From: Brachynemurus nebulosus
Lineage: Eukaryota > Arthropoda > Insecta > Neuroptera > Myrmeleontidae
DNA length: 64,000 nt
Assembly (NCBI GenBank): GCA_035578155.1
Contig: JAPWDM010000005.1
Coordinates: forward strand, 23,372,877-23,436,876
Reading direction: 5' to 3'
In this document: positions 1 through 11,565 of the stretch, piece after piece
Position numbering within the stretch: position 1 is the stretch's first letter
Layout: each line of letters starts with the position of its first letter
The notes under the pieces: model-generated
The model's input: the letters and a program-made list of their open reading frames with translations, nothing else
Databases searched by the model: none
Told to the model about the DNA's origin: nothing
Translations under genes and position numbers: made by a program

Positions 1-1015
1 ATAGTTTTATTTATGTTTGTGTCTACTTTTATCAAAAAGATATGTCTTATTAGTGATGGAAAATTATAAACCAAAACGTAATCTTTTTACAAAAATTGTT
101 ATAAATTGTAAATAATCGATTAATTTGAGCAATTTTTGTTTTCAGTTTATGGTAATTTATAATATTCTTTAAGCACCGTTAAAAAATACAATAATTTAGT
201 AGACAATTAAGAATTCGAAAAATTAACTGATAAAATAGTCGAACAGCATTCTTAAGGAGTTGATTATTGAATTAACTAGAACAGATATTAAAAATAATTA
301 ATTAATTGTTTATGTTTTTATACAGAAATCACAATTATAAGAAAAATATACTAAATATATTGTTTTAAAAGCAATGGCAATGTTTTAATTAAATTAAAAC
401 CGTTACTGTATATTTACAAAATGACGTCATTCATAATACGCACGTTTAATATTCATAATATGTTGATCAGTATTTTGGGAAATGCTCCTTCCTTTACAAT
501 ATTATATACCTCTCCTTCTTCCATGACTAGAGATAGAAGAATTTTTACGGAGGCACAGTGTAATTTTTACTAAGCTGATAGGAAAAGTAGAGGGTAGACG
601 CTATTTGTTATCTCTATTTTCTACTTGAAACCTGTCTTTCGGCATCTCTCTCACACAAGCATCGCACCAACGTAACGCTAGAAGACTATGTGCTTGTCTA
701 CTTCTAACTGCTCTAGCACGCGTAAACCGAGGTCCGCACCAAACCAGGGTCATTTTGAATACAGCTTCTACTGAAAACAGACCACTAACTTATTGTTGTG
801 TGTGCCTTGTATATGATTTTTATGTGTATTGATGTTTATTGAATCATGTTTTTCCAAAATAATAAAAAACCACAGAACATTTTTTCAATATTAATAATTT
901 GATTTTAATCCTTACCCTTCTATCAATATCTTTTTAAACTATTTTAATTCAATTATTTATTAATAAATAAAAAGAAGCCTTATAAATAATACGGTAAGAG
1001 AGTAGAATTTTTTCT
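1..1015. other. AT-rich non-coding stretch
   Basis: No gene seen. A CRE-like palindrome ATGACGTCAT lies at 421-430. Around 538-575 there is one isolated copy of the TTTTACGGAG / CACAGTGTAATTTTTAC motif pair that recurs at 1030-1195. The block around 590-780 is less AT-rich than its surroundings but has no long frame. Confidence 0.6.
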
Positions 1016-1215
1016 GTACAGCGCCGAAATTTTTGTGGAGTCACAGTGTAATTTTTACTGTGCAGTCAAATTTTACGGAGCCATAGAGTAATTTTTACTA
1101 TACTCATTGTACTTTCTCCTTTGCGTGTCACTTATGCCCGCATTACCAGAGAGCTCCGTAATTTTTTACTAGAAATTTCCGTAAAAATTACCGTATTTTT
1201 TTCTCAGTGTAGTTT
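1016..1215. repeat. Degenerate short repeat cluster, direct and inverted
   Basis: Two direct copies of a motif of the form TTTTACGGAG, then CAnAG, then GTAATTTTTACT start near 1030 and 1073. Inverted copies (CTCCGTAATTTTTTACT and TTTCCGTAAAAATTAC) follow at about 1150-1195. A related copy lies at 540. This looks like the remnant of a TIR element or foldback unit. No clean ends or target-site duplication were found. Confidence 0.4.
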
Positions 1216-1576
1216 AGTTATATTTAACTGTTTTAATTAAACAAATTGATAAAAAATTTCGATCTGACATACACAATTTTTTCAAAGACTTAAAACTACT
1301 CAGAAAAAAAATAAATAAATAAATAAAGTAATAGGTTGTGATGTCAACTAATTTATAACTTTACCTACCCATGTTTCTCGCTCAGAAGAATCTAAAAAAA
1401 ATCATGAACACTGAGAATGAGTACAAACTAAGCCAAAATTGAAATATGCTGGCGCGAATCACATCAAATTTATAAGTTGTTCAAAAGCAACTTATTGCAC
1501 AGGACACTATTTGGGCAGGTACTAACTTGCACACGATGATGAAAAAAAAAATAACACAGGCTTCAAAGTAATAATA
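1216..1576. other. AT-rich non-coding stretch
   Basis: Nothing recognisable apart from a short (AAAT)n run near 1308-1325. The phrase AATAGGTTGTGATGTCAAC near 1330 recurs in similar form near 56778, which hints at a dispersed repeat. Confidence 0.5.
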
Positions 1577-1818
1577 GAAACACTGAAAAGTATGAAATAA
1601 TTACGCCATAAGTCAAGGCATAAGTATAAAAATTTAATTTGACAGTTTTTGAAATTAGTGGCAAGTGAACTTCTACTGGTTCACACACAGAAACCTTATT
1701 ACAACTTTTACTACCTCTAGATAATCAAATTGGTACAATCAACTTCAAAAACTGTCTTTAATTTTTATATACCTACTTATGACTTATGACATTACTATTT
1801 CATACTTTTCAGTGTTTT
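1577..1818. repeat. Foldback repeat, arms about 75 bp
   Basis: The left arm (1577-1653) begins GAAACACTGAAAAGTATG and ends ACAGTTTTTGAA. It is repeated in inverse orientation at 1744-1818, with small indels. The loop is about 90 bp. It is MITE-like in size and form. No target-site duplication was identified. Confidence 0.6.
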
Positions 1819-1935
1819 TACAGTTCCAAAGACATTTCGCAATCATTATAAAATCACGCAAAGTGTAACGGCAGCCAATGAATGAATTCCACAATACTAG
1901 AAGTGTTTCAATTGGGGGCTATTTATTTATTATTA

Positions 1936-2165
1936 GGGTGAATGCGGGAGAGATGCCGCACATTTTGAAAACACTTGATAATTCTCCATCTAATTGATTT
2001 GAAATTTGGTACACAATAAATGTAAATATTGTTCTTTAAAATTATTTATAAATAATTTTAAATTTTGAATCATAAAGGTTTCATAATTAACATTTTTATA
2101 GAGCCTGCAAAGCGGCGTCTCTCCCACACCTATGGGAGAGATGCCGTATAAAAGAAGGAGAGACG

Positions 2166-2217
<52 letters not shown>

Positions 2218-2884
2218 CACACATGTCGATACATGATGCATGTCATATGTAAATATTTTTGGCATTTTATACATCTTAACCAGTCAACTTTTTTTTTATT
2301 TCTGAGTACTTTTCAAAACAGTCAATACACAGGTAATCATCATTATTTTCGTTATTTCCACTAATATGAGAGCTCCTCCTAATCCATTAATGGATCTTTT
2401 ATATTTACGTGGCATAATTTACAGTCCAAAAAAAAATTTTATCCTTAATGGTATAAGTCTATGTTTTTTATATGTAATATGATGCGGCATCTATACCAAC
2501 ATTAAATGCGGCATCTCTCCTTTTTGTTGGGATAGATGCCGCGTGTTGCTATAGCAAGCATAGTGCGGAATTCTAACCTAAATTTTTATACAGTACTATT
2601 AAAATATAAGTACCTAAATTAATAACAAAACTCATTTTCATTAAAACAATGAAATATACATTCTCAAATTCTAATGAATTACATGCTTGATAAAATATTA
2701 TGTTAAAAAATTTACTTTTTAATAATAAAAAGTTGGATAATTACTAAATAGATGGACTAATCATAAATATTACCATATACAGCTTAAATAAGTAACTTAT
2801 TTTAAACATATAATCCATTAATAGCGCTATGTATCAATCAACGGACGAACTATGGCTACTGCGGCATCTCTCTCGCACTTACCC
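1936..2884 (+). mobile_element. Family A DNA transposon, non-autonomous, copy A1
   Basis: The 25-bp terminal inverted repeats read GGGTGAATGCGGGAGAGATG... on the left and end ...CATCTCTCTCGCACTTACCC on the right. TA flanks both ends (1934-1935 and 2885-2886), consistent with a TA target duplication. The motif GCGGCATCTCTCC or its complement occurs about eight times inside (near 1947, 2112, 2135, 2158, 2483, 2510, 2530 and 2862). A (TA)n tract lies inside at 2170-2215. There is no transposase frame. TA insertion is typical of Tc1/mariner-type and some other cut-and-paste families; the superfamily is unresolved. Confidence 0.8.
2170..2215. repeat. (TA)n microsatellite inside A1
   Basis: About 23 TA units. 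The other two family A copies have unrelated single-copy sequence at this point (a TAGTTCATATTAAAA-type stretch), so the tract expanded or was inserted after this copy arrived. Confidence 0.9.
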
Positions 2885-2885
2885 T

Positions 2886-3176
2886 ACATTGAAGTTGGTT
2901 CTAATTTTTTCTTAAAATTTTTTTATTTTTCCTTTTTTAGTGACTTTAAGCCTCTTAGTAAACATGATCAATTGATCACCAGTACCAAACCAAACAAAAT
3001 CCTTGGTCAGATTCTGATTAAATTTACATGGGACCATCTCAGAAGAATATCTTTTAAACAAAAAACATTTATCCCAATCGGTTGAAATATAGCGAAAATA
3101 TGAAGCGACATACAAAAAAAAAATGCAGTCGAATTGACAATCTCCTCCTTTTTTTGAAGTCGGTTAAAAAGTAATA
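2886..3176 (+). mobile_element. Insect interspersed repeat tail
   Basis: The segment contains GGGACCATCTCAGAAGAATA, then AGCGACATACAAAAAAAAAA, then TCGAATTGACAATCTCCTCC followed by a T-run and GAAGTCGGTTAAAAA. From general knowledge this string of phrases belongs to a repeat tail very common in insect genomes, especially Lepidoptera. Its class is not resolvable from this fragment. It abuts the right end of A1. The 77-codon frame across it is not a gene. Confidence 0.55.
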
Positions 3177-4734
3177 TATATTCGTGGAATGTTTCTTCTT
3201 AGTCTGTTTTGTGTGCACTAGCTTACTATTCACTCTCATAGTGTATACATGACTACAATTCTATGTACACTAGTGTATCACAACAATAGAGTACAATAGA
3301 TATAACTACGGCGACGCATATGTACTGATGAGCTTATTCGTCTCCATTCTACGGCTTATAAATTCAATTAAAGCAATTATTATTGTAATATAATTATTAC
3401 CGTATATAAACGTGGTCTACAGTATATACACACATGTAGATACTATGAATGGACCATACCACAGTTAAACCCCTTTAATGAATTTAAATAAAATTTGATT
3501 AAGGTTTACAATATATAATACAGACATTTGTACGCATTTAGTATCGACATACATAATATTATGTACCAATATGTACCTTTATTTAGCTACGTTAGCTTCG
3601 TTTTGCTCAGTTACAATTGAGTTAAATATTAACATCAGATAATCGCGTACAGATTTTCTATCATCGACATTCGAATCGATGTCCGTGCGATGAATTGGTC
3701 AACTATTTAACCAGTTATATGTACATACATATATGCATGTAGATTGATTTTTATTTATTAAATAAATATTATAAATTTATCATGACTAAATAGAGGGTCG
3801 TCATTGTATTTTTTTTTATTCGAGTCAGGTAGTTGTTTAATTTTTTTATTAAATTTGTTACGGGTACAAACGTCATTAATTAACTGATTAACTTTTTTTT
3901 TGATATTTATAACCCTAGTAATTATGCCATATCATTTTCTCAATTCATAAAACAAGTTGGATTAGTACAGTCTGAAAATATTCCTGCGACCATTGGAACT
4001 TTTTTGTAAGTTATATATAACTTCATTTATTTTTGAATCTTCCACCACACTTCATTTAATGTCACATTGTCAGATTTTTAACTTAGGAATTAAATTCTTT
4101 TTCAACAACGCTGCTTCTAATAATTTTTAAATTTTGTGTCAGTGGAGCATTACCGCCTAGGTATGAAAAGCACGTGCTTACGGGCAACAAGCTTCAGAGA
4201 GTGGAACTTAAATAATATGTTAACCATAAAAAAATTTTAAACTACTATTTATTTATATAACTTAAATCTGAAATTTAAAAAGATAATTTATAAATCATTT
4301 TCAAATTTTTCAATTAAATTCATATCTGTCAATTTTTAATAGCCTTACATGGAATGACACAAGTTTTCTACTTAAATGCGCCGATTATTTCTTAATCCGG
4401 CACTGTTTCGGATTTTTGTATAAAGCCTTCCGGAATTTGTATAAAGCCTTTAATTTTGTACATATAACATTATAATAAAATTTTATCCAATATTTTTGTT
4501 TAAATATTAGTTGTAGAGTATAAATGCAATAAATAAAAACGATTTAAAAAAGTTATTTTTAAAGATATTATAAGTTAAATATTGAGTGCACATGTAAGAT
4601 TTTAGATTAAGATTTGAGCTTTTAGCTTTAACGTAACGGCTTTTAGCAAAAACAGCTAGTATTTTTGATGTAGTTTTCATATTTGATATTAGTGTTTTGA
4701 TTGGTCGAGCCATATTCACCTTATTTCAAAATTT
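3177..4734. other. AT-rich non-coding stretch
   Basis: No gene or clean repeat boundary seen. It holds alternating purine-pyrimidine patches such as TATATACACACATGTA near 3423 and homopolymer T runs near 3809 and 3891. Confidence 0.5.
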
Positions 4735-5075
4735 ACCCTCAATTTCATAGTCAAGGCCCCTCCAGTAGTCCCGACCCTGGATTTGAGTACATCAGTAGAA
4801 AGATCTTTAAAAATGAAGGGGTGTGTCAATTTAAACTTTTTTTCTATCTGTTATAGTTTTCGAGTAATTTAAAAAAATTGAATTTTTACCCCAACTTTGG
4901 GGGTGGATTTCACCCCTTAAATAGCGTTTTTGACCAATAAAGAAAAATACGTGTCTGTTATTTTTCTGTGTTCTACACACCTACCAAGTTTCATCAAAAT
5001 CGGGAATTATCACTTCAAGACCTTTACTTGTAAGTTGCACATGTCTGGTATACATGTTTAAAGAGATTCACCTGT
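4735..5075 (+). repeat. Probable degenerate transposon-derived segment
   Basis: It reads like the non-coding body of a dispersed insect repeat: CCCCAACTTTGGGGGTGG, TTTCACCCCTTAAATAG, and CTACCAAGTTTCATCAAAAT followed by CGGG. The last phrase is a common element of transposon-derived insect repeats. No second copy or end was found in the window. Confidence 0.35.
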
Positions 5076-7121
5076 TTATTATACAAAATTTTAGATTTTT
5101 AGCATCATTCTGCACTGGAATATAACAAAAATTTCTCATTTTTAGTACGTATTATTTCGTTATGTAATGTACTCTTCCCAACAATAAATCTCCTAATGAA
5201 ACTTCAACGGAATCTTTTTATTCTAAAATTTATCAAATTTTGTTGCTTTCAACTAGTTTTCATCATTTTTTTTTCAATCGTGACGATCCAATTTTCCTAA
5301 TTAAATCAAATTCAGAAAATAAATTATTGATAAAAATATTTTCCACAATAGTGGAAGAGAGTGGTGGAAATTTTGCCTTCAAGCTGTTTTAACTACGGTC
5401 CATGTCACTTAAATTTAACCATGCTTCATCACTTATGAATTTAAATAATTTCCGTTTTCTTGACTTTATCTCTTTCATTATTGCACTTACGTAAATTTTA
5501 AAATTGCAGTTTGTTTTTAGAAAAGTATAGAAGATTGATTTGTTGATATAGAATTATTTAATTTTTAGGGCTACTCAGAGATTTTGACCTCTGAGTATCC
5601 CTCATAGTTTTGCACTTTACACATTCTAACGTGTGACCAACTTGCACTTCACCAAACTTTCTGCTGAACTCAGTTCGCCAAGTTTTTGGGGTAAAGGGGG
5701 TATTTTTCTTTATTACAGAAATAAAGATTTATTTAACTTTGACTCATGATAAATTGTATCTGAAACGGAGTATACAACGATTGAAAAAAAACTATTTATT
5801 TTAAATAATATCAAAACATTTTTGTTGAAAACTTGCCGGACCATTTCTAAGACTGAAAAGTATTCGAGAGCACTCAAAACAACTGTTATCTTGTTAAACA
5901 ATGGATGGTTTGTTTTGTCAATCAATTTAACTTTAATTTGTTAAATAAAGGAGCATTTTTAAAACCAAATGGTATCCACAAAACCTTCATAACGTCCACG
6001 CATCCTGAACATTTAAATACAACTTGCTCCCCAATTTCTGAACAAAAGGAATTAACTTTATCCGCAGTACAGATATATCATACACTCACTCATAAATATT
6101 TTTTTGTCAATATCGCAAACATATTTACAATTCTCGAAACTTTCTATCGATAAATAATACTTTCGACAAGGAATTCTAATAAATTTCATAAATAAAACGT
6201 ATCCATTCCCCTTATGTTTGCCGGAACGTCTGTATCGAACAGACATGAAAAATGAATCTAGACATTTCTAGTATTTCTAGTATCATTCGAACATGATAAT
6301 AATATATTACTTAAATGGGCGGAACAGTATCGGAGAATACATTGCGTTACCATCGTAATATTTTTATCGTAACAGCAAAATGTGCAAACAACGTCTTTTT
6401 GACTACACGTGGTGACCCCCTATCACTTGATGTCTACGCAAATTTTGTTAATAGAATAATATGTCAATAACTGTGCATCACTTAAATAGATAATGACACC
6501 AATGTTTTTTTTGGGTGAAGCGAAAGACAGGAAGGATAAAAAAATTAATAAAATACTATAACATAGCCGCTCATCTGTACCTCTGTGATTACATCTCTCA
6601 TATGTATATGATATTGAGGTCACTAGTAGTATATACAAGGATCTTAATAAAAGTAATCAAACTGATGTAGTTATGGGAATACGAATGGGGAGCAGGGCTG
6701 CGGAACAATAGAGCACACCACAGACACTCCAGTGTAACGCGGTACGGGAGCATCAGAGCGATACGGACAACACATAAAATACGATGCGAAAACACGAAGA
6801 AATAAAAAATGTTAATAAAAAAAAGTCGATACCTATCATACCAACAATAGGTATACCGACCGTTTTTTTTTGTTTTGTTGTTATTGCATACAAATGTGTT
6901 AGGGGTACTTCGGGGAAATAAAAATTTAAAATAAACAGATTTAATTCTCAACAGAAAGTTGAAATTATCATTTTTATCATTTTTACAAATTTTTAAAATG
7001 AGTACAATTTTTTAATATAACTGAATGATTCACAGGACAAAAATTTAATCCATAACAAAAGTGATAAAGTGATATGAAATTTCATCATTGGTCAATTTTA
7101 GAGAGATATGCTATATAATTA
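5076..7121. other. AT-rich non-coding stretch
   Basis: No supported gene. ORFs of 60-117 codons occur on both strands (for example 5905-6153 and 6598-6951), but they show no recognisable domain and lie in low-complexity AT-rich DNA. A less AT-rich patch at 6690-6790 starts GCAGGGCTGCGGAA, which is hAT-end-like, but no partner end was seen. Confidence 0.5.
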
Positions 7122-7510
7122 TAAATACCCCTGCCGCAGCATCTATGCATAACATAGCAAATTTTCACAGATTGGGCACAGGTGGAACTCATATAACAAC
7201 CCGTATCTATCTAAACTAGTTTAGCTCTCTAACAGTGAAAAAATTTTCAAAATCGGCTGAGTAGTTTTTGTCACTTTTAGGTCTTCAGGACTCTGGCAGA
7301 TCTCATATAATATGTACAGTACGAGTATATATCCATTTAAATTATTTTTACTTTTTAACGGTGACAAAAGTTTCAAAGTCGGTTGGGTAGTTTATTTTTG
7401 GCGTTTTTGGGATCCCAGGACTCTAACGAACCTCATATAACATAACCTATATCCATCTAAAATAGTTTAGCTCTCTAACAATAAATAAATTTTCAAAATC
7501 GGTGATGACG
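7122..7510 (+). mobile_element. Family B start plus three diverged tandem units
   Basis: 7122-7164 is a diverged copy of the family B opening (AAATACCCCTGCCGCAGCAT, then CATAACATAGCAAATTT). It is followed by three tandem units beginning CTCATATAA at 7188, 7302 and 7432. Each contains a TTTAG/TTTAC CTCTCTAAC-like phrase and TTTCAAAATCGG. Unit spacing is about 114 and 130 bp. The (TA)n core typical of other B copies is absent. Confidence 0.55.
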
Positions 7511-8553
7511 CGTTCTTGAAAAGTTAGTTAATTTTATTTTGAAAAATGAAACAGATATAAATATTGTTATTATAATGACAAAGACGATGATGATGAAGCA
7601 TTTATCGTAAAAAAATTCAGTAATTTCTTAATTTTTCGCAAAAACTAGTTCTACTAGTATCAACGCACGCCGCCTATTCTTCTTTCAATAATTATTTTTA
7701 ATTTAATTTTTTAATATGGATTAAAATGGCTCTTCAATAGTGCTGCCATTAACCTGTAGGTTACCTACCAATTGGTGTTGGCAACACAGTTTTCCTCTTT
7801 ATATATTATAATAAAAATTTTATAAAATGAACTATAACCAAATTTTCTACAGCGTTGAGTGTAGAATATTTTTTTTAAAAAGGGAATTATCGAAGATGGA
7901 AATTGACTTTTCTGTATCTCTTAATATGAGAACAAAAGAAAAAATCTGACAAAAATTATTTCACAATTGACTTTTTTTTAATCCAATTTTGACTTTTAAC
8001 AAAATTCATGTACCGAATAATCGGATTTGAAATTTCTTTTATTTTGTATTTTCCACGTACCTATAGATAGATGCAAATAAAATTGTCGTAACGTATTAAA
8101 TTTTCAAATTTCCTTTTCTACATTGAATATTTTGTGAGTGGGAGATTTATAAATTACACGATACCCATCATCAGGGCGTACTGTGCTAGGCCACCGCAAG
8201 AAATCCCAATATAACGTACATAAATAATAACCACACTTGGAATAATAAAAATATTTTTTCCTAAAATTATAGATGATTTATACGATTTTGCCTTGTTACC
8301 ATAAAAAATACATAACACAAGATTATATGTAATACAAAAAAATTTACATAAACCAAACATATTTCGTTATAAAAAATATGATACTGGGCAAACTATAGTG
8401 GCAAATGATTTAAATGAATATAACTATTTGGGAATTTAATGTTTTTACTTTTCCGGAAAGGTACTGAAAACAACCGAAATTATTAAAAATGGATTCGAGG
8501 GGTATAATATTTTGGATTGTACTACAGATTTTTGCTACTAATTTTCTTTTTTA
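7511..8553. other. AT-rich non-coding stretch
   Basis: Nothing recognisable. The small frame at 8154-8360 on the minus strand shows no domain. Confidence 0.5.
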
Positions 8554-9240
8554 TTAAAAGCTTTTATTTAACTTGCTATGTTAGTATGTTGGTTTAGATC
8601 AAATCTTGGAATCAAAATTTAGACAGGTTCTAATTGAGGTAGAGGTTTCAAATTTTGTACACGTGTCTAACCTTAATGACAATACAATATTGTATAATTA
8701 GTTTTTCCCTAAATTGCCCCAAACCAAAATTGTTGACTTTTAGTCCTATGCAACTTTTTGACATTTCGAATTGTCAAATATTGTCCATTGATTTTACATT
8801 GCAATTTTTTGTTTCCATAGTTATGTCTGATTAGGATAAATTAACCGATTAAAATATAGGTAAAAAAATTACTTCTTTATTTTTTTTTAAATTAATTGTA
8901 ATCAGACTAAAAAGTAGAAAATAAAATAAAGTAAAAAAAATGTTTTTTAAGAAAAAGCTTTTATTTAAAAATGGGCTAAAAAGAATAAAATAACTTTTGA
9001 GTGAAGCAATATACAACATAATTTATAAAAGCTTGAGACGTTTAATTAAGTTTGGTAAGTACTGAAAAGTAAAATAGCTACACTTATATCCAAAACAGAA
9101 ATAATTAATGATAACGCCTCAAGCTTTTATAAATTATGTTGCATATTGCTTCAAACTTCACTTAAAAGTTATTTTATTTTTTTAGCCCATTTTTAAATAA
9201 AAGCTTTTTCTTAAAAAACATTTTTTTTACTTTATTTTAT
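8554..9240 (+). mobile_element. Family M element, copy M1
   Basis: Starts TTAAAAGCTTTTATTTAAC. The sequence up to about 8915 is single-copy within the element. The rest (8922-9240) is a near-perfect palindrome whose arms begin AAAATAAAGTAAAAAAAATG and include TTTATAAAAGCTTGAGACG. The whole unit recurs inverted at 13020-13720. The motif AAGCTTTTATTTAA recurs at the start and in both palindrome arms. No coding frame. The class is unknown; it behaves as a foldback-type repeat. Confidence 0.75.
8922..9240. repeat. Palindrome inside M1
   Basis: Two arms of about 130 bp flank a short centre near 9080. The inner arm sequence contains CAACATAATTTATAAAAGCT on the left and its complement on the right. 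Transcripts would fold into a long hairpin. Confidence 0.8.
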
Positions 9241-9264
9241 TAATAAAATAAGCAGTGTATAGTA

Positions 9265-9463
9265 TTAAAATTCACATAGTGTTTGAAAATTGTCAAACTA
9301 GATTGACTGGGACTTGAACCCGGATCTCTTGCTAGCCGTTGGTCTTGGTTGCTAGCCAAGCGCCTTACCAATTAGGCTACCGAACCGCTTGTTCGAGTGC
9401 CACTCCAATCCGACAATTAATCAAACACATCCCCTCTTTAATGGGAGATGCAGTTATATTTTC
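9265..9463 (-). mobile_element. tRNA-derived repeat N1
   Basis: On the minus strand it carries a tRNA-like body (D-arm GCCTAATTGGTAAGGC, anticodon arm CTTGG-CTAGCAA-CCAAG, T-loop GGTTCAAGTCC), followed by a tail of the form TTTTCAAACACTATGTGAATT. In this copy about 17 bp around the anticodon arm are duplicated, which breaks the cloverleaf. Upstream it shares CACTCGAACAAGCGG and an AGAGGGGATGTGTTTGATTA block with copy N5 at 38981-39170, so the repeat unit is larger than the tRNA part. Confidence 0.65.
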
Positions 9464-9628
9464 AGTTTCAAATGTTATCGAGTGCCTGTGAAACATTATT
9501 AATGTATGATGAACTTTTGTTCGTATTTATACATACACCAATATTCATATGTTCACTTAATCTCCAGCTCTTTTTTGTTGATACCTGAACACTCGATTTA
9601 CTTTAGCATATATGACCAATTCATTATG
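9464..9628. repeat. Segment duplicated in inverse at 11566-11720
   Basis: The stretch beginning TTTCAAATGTTATCGAGTGC and containing GAACTTTTGTTCGTATTTA and ACACTCGATTTACTTTAGCA is repeated on the opposite strand just right of the tRNA-like repeat N4. Together with N2 it forms a roughly 290-bp inverted duplication. Confidence 0.7.
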
Positions 9629-9757
9629 TTAATTAAAATTCACATAGTGTTTGAAAAATTGTCAAACTGGATCGACTGGGACTAGAACCCGGATTTCTTG
9701 GTTGCTAGCCAAGCGCCTGACCAACTGGGCTACCGAACCGCTTGTTCGAGTGTCACT
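9629..9757 (-). mobile_element. tRNA-derived repeat N2 with full cloverleaf
   Basis: The 72-nt tRNA-like region is at 9668-9739 on the minus strand. Acceptor GGTTCGG pairs with TCGATCC except at position 3. The D-arm, a 5-bp anticodon stem and the T-arm are visible. The loop CTAGCAA would give anticodon AGC. The D-arm resembles arginine tRNAs, and a G3:U70 alanine signal is missing, so it is a derived SINE-like copy and not a working tRNA gene. The tail ends at a TTAATTAA motif at 9629. Confidence 0.6.
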
Positions 9758-9809
9758 CCTTTTTTTATAAATTTTCCATTTCAATAAAATAGGCAGTGTA
9801 GTATTAACA

Positions 9810-10512
9810 AAGATGGTACTTCTACAGTAGAAATTATAATTTACAATCGAATTTGAAAATCTTTACGGTAAATATAAAAAATTCACACCCAAATATTATC
9901 AATTCTACAAACCAGTTTAACTTAACTCAGTATGAAAATGAAACTTTAAAATACAGGTGGTTTTTTTCTAAGGCGTTACAACTCAGTGATAAAAATTGCT
10001 AAATTGCTGTATCTTAAAGGTTTATTCTTGAAGTTTTTTTTACTTTCAAATATCATATATTTTCTTCTTTTTATATGGTGTCTTTTGCTTGAATTTCAGT
10101 AATTAAGTTATCTGAGAGCTAGGAGGGTAAGCTTAAAAATCGAAACTATATCACTTCAAAAACTCATTATAAATTTTAACAAAGTGAAATTAGCTATTTA
10201 TCTACAATTAATTACCTGATAATTTTTAATTATAGAAAGGTTAAATTTGATACAATTCCTAGGTATTTGTTGGCGCTCATTTCATTTGTAATAAAAATTA
10301 AAAAGCTTATTCCGAAGAACAAACGGACTTTCATCCTTAATGTTGAATTTCTTCAAGGAATTCAAGATATTTAAAAAGTGAAAATTTCTTACCGAATAAA
10401 TTATTATATTTATTATGAATGACGCAATATTTTATATTCTTACGTGATGTAATGATCAAATGCGCTAAAAACAGTCAACAGCTAATCTTACAGCAAAATA
10501 ATGTTCAAATTT
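9810..10512. other. AT-rich non-coding stretch
   Basis: No gene or repeat recognised. The left edge carries a second copy (9784-9809) of the ATAAAATARGCAGTGTA phrase seen at 9243-9268. Confidence 0.5.
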
Positions 10513-10990
10513 CAATGGGGATGAATGATTTTTACGATTAATACGACTTTTTAACAATATAAAAATATTTTTTTTATTCATTTTTATTTATTTTTTATAA
10601 TTATTATAATTTTTTGAAAAAAGTGTTTTTAAAAAAGAGCGGATATTGGTGCCCATGATTGCGGCCGCAGTTTTCATCCGAAAAAAAAGTCGAATAGCTT
10701 ATCAATCTGTAGGTAAACCGCTTTCCTTATGGAAAAATAGGAAGATTTCAAAAAAAAAGGCTCCCATAGGAACATAGCGGCTTACCTACAGATTGATAAT
10801 CTATATGATTTTTTTTTTCGGGTGAAGACTGCGGCCGCAATCGTGGGCACCAATATTCGCCCTTTTTTAAAGACACTTTTTTCAAAAAAATTATAATAAT
10901 TATAAAAAATAAATAAAAATGAATAAAAAAAATTATTTTTGTATTGTTAAATAGTGGTATTAATCGTAAAAAAAATTCATCTCCATTCTC
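10513..10990. repeat. 475-bp palindrome O
   Basis: The arms extend from ATGGGGATGAATGATTTTTA on the left to TTCATCTCCATTCTC on the right, meeting near 10755. Each arm contains GCGGCCGC (10661-10668 and 10831-10838), a GGTGCCCATGATT or matching complement block, and AGATTGATAA / TTATCAATCT followed by GTAGGTAA. Arms are about 220 bp with few mismatches. It is a foldback element or a palindromic MITE. No coding. Confidence 0.85.
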
Positions 10991-11157
10991 CCATCCTATA
11001 CATCCGAAAAAAATTGCGAAAATTGACTATTTTTCGGCCAATCACAATGTGACGGTACCTTAACAACTATGGTCATATCACTCATATGCATCGTTTGGTG
11101 TAATGTAGGTACTATTTTTTTTGATGGTATAATTAAATAATTATTGATGATAATTAG

Positions 11158-11255
11158 ATGAGCGGTATGGTAATGTTGATGATGGTCAGATTTGAACTCA
11201 CGATCTACCAGACAAAACGGAGTCGTTTAATCGCTAGAACAACTCGGGGTCTTTT
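11158..11255 (-). mobile_element. tRNA-derived SINE fragment
   Basis: The minus strand reads GTTGTTCTAGCGATTAAACG (A-box-like) and later GTAGATCGTGAGTTCAAATC (B-box-like, GAGTTCAAATC), about the right distance apart for a Pol III promoter. No tail or target-site duplication was resolved. Confidence 0.45.
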
Positions 11256-11332
11256 TTACTTTATTCGCACATATCGTACAAGATATAAAATAGATTTCTC
11301 TGTAATTATGATCATAGGTTAAACTATCACCT

Positions 11333-11565
11333 TTAATTAAAATTCACATAGTGTTTGAAAAATCATAAAATTGGATCGGCTGGGAATCGAACCCGGATCT
11401 CTTGGTACTAGCCAAGCGCCTTACCAATTAGGCCACCGACTGCTCGGTGGTTTAGCGGTCAGTAGCCTAATTGGTAAGGCGCTTGGTTAGTACCAAGAGA
11501 TCCGGATTCAAGTCCCAGCCGATCCAATTTGATAATTTTTCAAACACTATGTGAATTTTAATTAA
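11333..11565. mobile_element. Two tRNA-derived repeats (N3, N4) head to head
   Basis: A palindrome centred at about 11449. N3 (tRNA-like 11372-11442, minus) and N4 (11456-11526, plus) face each other across about 13 bp. The outer ends are TTAATTAAAATTCACATAG and its complement. N3 has an intact B box (GGTTCGATTCC). Anticodon loops are degenerate (TTAGTA in N4). Head-to-head Pol III promoters would transcribe outward from near-identical sequence. Confidence 0.7.

Noticed and set aside
421..430. CRE-like ATGACGTCAT as a regulatory site
   Set aside because: One short palindrome without an adjacent gene is not enough to call a functional site.
6690..6790. hAT end starting GCAGGGCTGCGGAA
   Set aside because: No matching inverted end or 8-bp duplication was found nearby.
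6598..6951. 117-codon minus-strand frame
   Set aside because: Low-complexity F/Y-rich translation of AT-rich DNA with no domain and no support from composition.
9668..9739. Functional tRNA gene
   Set aside because: The sequence occurs several times within a larger dispersed repeat, with variant anticodon loops and a T-T mismatch in the acceptor stem.
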